Of a DNA stretch of 47,126 nucleotides, positions 46,387-47,126 are shown piece after piece. The notes under the pieces were generated by a model. That model was not told the DNA's origin, searched no databases, and saw only the letters and a program-made list of their open reading frames with translations. Made by a program: the position numbers and the translations under genes. How positions within the stretch are numbered: the first letter of the stretch is position 1; each line of letters starts with the position of its first letter. Source of the DNA: Macrococcoides goetzii (lineage in GTDB: Bacteria; Bacillota; Bacilli; Staphylococcales; Staphylococcaceae); NCBI RefSeq assembly GCF_002742385.2, contig NZ_MJBI02000011.1:1-47126 (forward strand), given 5' to 3'.

Positions 46387-46477
46387 TATTTTTATGCATA
46401 AATGAATAAAATGGATATTTATGTATAATAACGGTAAGCTATGCATTGATACGAATGAGTTTATGACAAAAAAGAGC

Positions 46478-46503
46478 ACAAAAAAAGCACCCTATACAGG
46501 ATG
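46478..46503 (-). terminator. Terminator of the tRNA operon
   Basis: AGCATCCT and AGGGTGCT pair with one G-T step on the minus strand, followed by seven T, directly after tRNA-Lys. Confidence 0.8.
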
Positions 46504-46511
46504 CTAAATGA

Positions 46512-46584
46512 TGAGCCATAGAGGATTCGAACCTCTGACCCTTTGATTAAAAGTCAAATGCTCTACCAACTGAGCTAATGGCTC
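46512..46584 (-). tRNA. tRNA-Lys (anticodon TTT)
   Basis: Acceptor arms GAGCCAT/ATGGCTC, D arm AGCTCAGTTGGTAGAGC, anticodon loop CTTTTAA, T arm GGTTCGAATCC. CCA is not encoded. Last tRNA before the terminator. Confidence 0.95.
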
Positions 46585-46591
46585 AAAAAAA

Positions 46592-46666
46592 TGGCTGGGC
46601 TAGCTGGATTCGAACCAACGAGTGACGGAGTCAAAGTCCGTTGCCTTACCGCTTGGCTATAGCCCA
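46592..46666 (-). tRNA. tRNA-Gln (anticodon TTG)
   Basis: Acceptor TGGGCTA/TAGCCCA, anticodon loop CTTTGAC, T loop GTTCGAATC; 3' CCA encoded (46594-46592). Confidence 0.95.
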
Positions 46667-46672
46667 ATAAGA

Positions 46673-46756
46673 TGGTGGAGGGGGGCAGATTCGAACTGCC
46701 GAACCCGAAGGAGCGGATTTACAGTCCGCCGCGTTTAGCCACTTCGCTACCCCTCC
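46673..46756 (-). tRNA. tRNA-Tyr (anticodon GTA)
   Basis: Acceptor GGAGGGG, anticodon loop CTGTAAA and a long variable arm, as expected for bacterial tRNA-Tyr; 3' CCA encoded. Confidence 0.95.
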
Positions 46757-46784
46757 GTATATGTAATTCAATAGTTTCCAAAAA

Positions 46785-46860
46785 TGGTGGAGGATGACGG
46801 GCTCGAACCGCCGACCCTCTGCTTGTAAGGCAGATGCTCTCCCAGCTGAGCTAATCCTCC
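46785..46860 (-). tRNA. tRNA-Val (anticodon TAC)
   Basis: Acceptor GGAGGAT/ATCCTCC, anticodon loop CTTACAA, T loop GTTCGAGCC; 3' CCA encoded. Confidence 0.95.
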
Positions 46861-46863
46861 AAA

Positions 46864-46938
46864 TGGTGACCCCTACGGGATTCGAACCCGTGTTACCGCC
46901 GTGAAAGGGCGGTGTCTTAACCGCTTGACCAAGGGGCC
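46864..46938 (-). tRNA. tRNA-Glu (anticodon TTC)
   Basis: Acceptor GGCCCCT/AGGGGTC, anticodon loop CTTTCAC, T loop GTTCGAATC; 3' CCA encoded. Confidence 0.95.
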
Positions 46939-46942
46939 TAAA

Positions 46943-47017
46943 TGGCTCCACAGGTAGGACTCGAACCTACGACCGATCGGTTAACAGCCGATAGCTCTAC
47001 CACTGAGCTACTGTGGA
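46943..47017 (-). tRNA. tRNA-Asn (anticodon GTT)
   Basis: Acceptor TCCACAG/CTGTGGA, anticodon loop CTGTTAA, T loop GTTCGAGTC; 3' CCA encoded. First tRNA after the 5S rRNA. Confidence 0.95.
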
Positions 47018-47031
47018 TAAATATAAAAATT

Positions 47032-47126
47032 GCCCGGCAACGTCCTACTCTCGCGGATCGTAAGACCAACTACCATCGGCGCTAGAGAGCTTAACTTCTG
47101 TGTTCGGTATGGGAACAGGTGTGACC
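47032..47126 (-). rRNA. 5S rRNA, 3' part, cut by the window edge
   Basis: The minus strand reads GGTCACACCTGTTCCCATA and AGTAGGACGTTGCCGGGCA, typical of the 5S rRNA body and 3' end. Roughly the first 20 bases lie outside the window. It indicates an rRNA operon continuing beyond the edge, with the tRNAs downstream. Confidence 0.93.

Noticed and set aside
46646-46951. Minus-strand open frame of 101 residues
   Set aside because: It runs through four tRNA genes and is a reading artefact.

Overview
The window is AT-rich, low-GC Firmicute chromosome, most likely Staphylococcaceae and probably a Macrococcus-like species. I infer this from the arginase, cdaA, cdaR, glmM, glmS gene order with a glmS ribozyme ahead of glmS, the staphylococcal-looking tRNA run next to a 5S rRNA, and the many small secreted proteins. 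No database search was possible, so the genus is inference.

Layout. (1) 1-10.3 kb is a defence island on the minus strand. A retron comes first in transcription order: a structured ncRNA at 10183-10313, then a reverse transcriptase fused to a C-terminal Toprim domain. A decayed small membrane-protein gene follows, then a type I restriction operon (hsdM, hsdS, hsdR) that continues into a membrane protein and a DGQHR-domain protein. (2) 10.6-13.5 kb holds secreted repeat proteins, two of them frameshifted, and a DUF6933-like gene. (3) 13.5-16.0 kb is an S-methylmethionine uptake and use operon (mmuP, mmuM) under a SAM-I riboswitch. (4) 16.0-17.3 kb has one secreted protein and a HhH-GPD DNA glycosylase. 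(5) 17.4-24.2 kb is a complete-looking clade II nitrous oxide reductase operon: nosC, nosZ, nosB-like, nosD, nosY, nosF, a YtkA-like lipoprotein and a SurA-N-like protein. (6) 24.6-27.2 kb has two small membrane proteins and more secreted repeat proteins, one of them truncated. (7) 27.3-30.4 kb has a Z1-domain ATPase, a 61-bp tandem hairpin repeat array and a Thr/Glu-rich lipoprotein. (8) 30.5-37.6 kb has a CPBP protease, glycerate kinase, an unrecognised overlapping gene pair, another secreted repeat protein and two zinc-ribbon membrane proteins. (9) 37.7-46.4 kb is the conserved core: glmS with its ribozyme, glmM, cdaR, cdaA, two regulators and arginase. (10) 46.5-47.1 kb carries six tRNA genes and the end of a 5S rRNA gene, all on the minus strand.

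How the parts work together. The core block links cell-wall precursor synthesis (GlmS, GlmM) with c-di-AMP synthesis (CdaA, CdaR). The nos operon would let the cell reduce N2O to N2: NosC delivers electrons, NosZ is the enzyme, and NosDFY with accessory proteins build the copper sites. The defence island combines an abortive-infection retron with DNA restriction. A family of modular secreted proteins built around a K-x-G-x-Y-x-x-x-G-x-K-x motif appears at seven places in the window and is decaying at three of them. This family, the retron with its readable ncRNA, and the hsd operon with two extra genes are the most interesting content.
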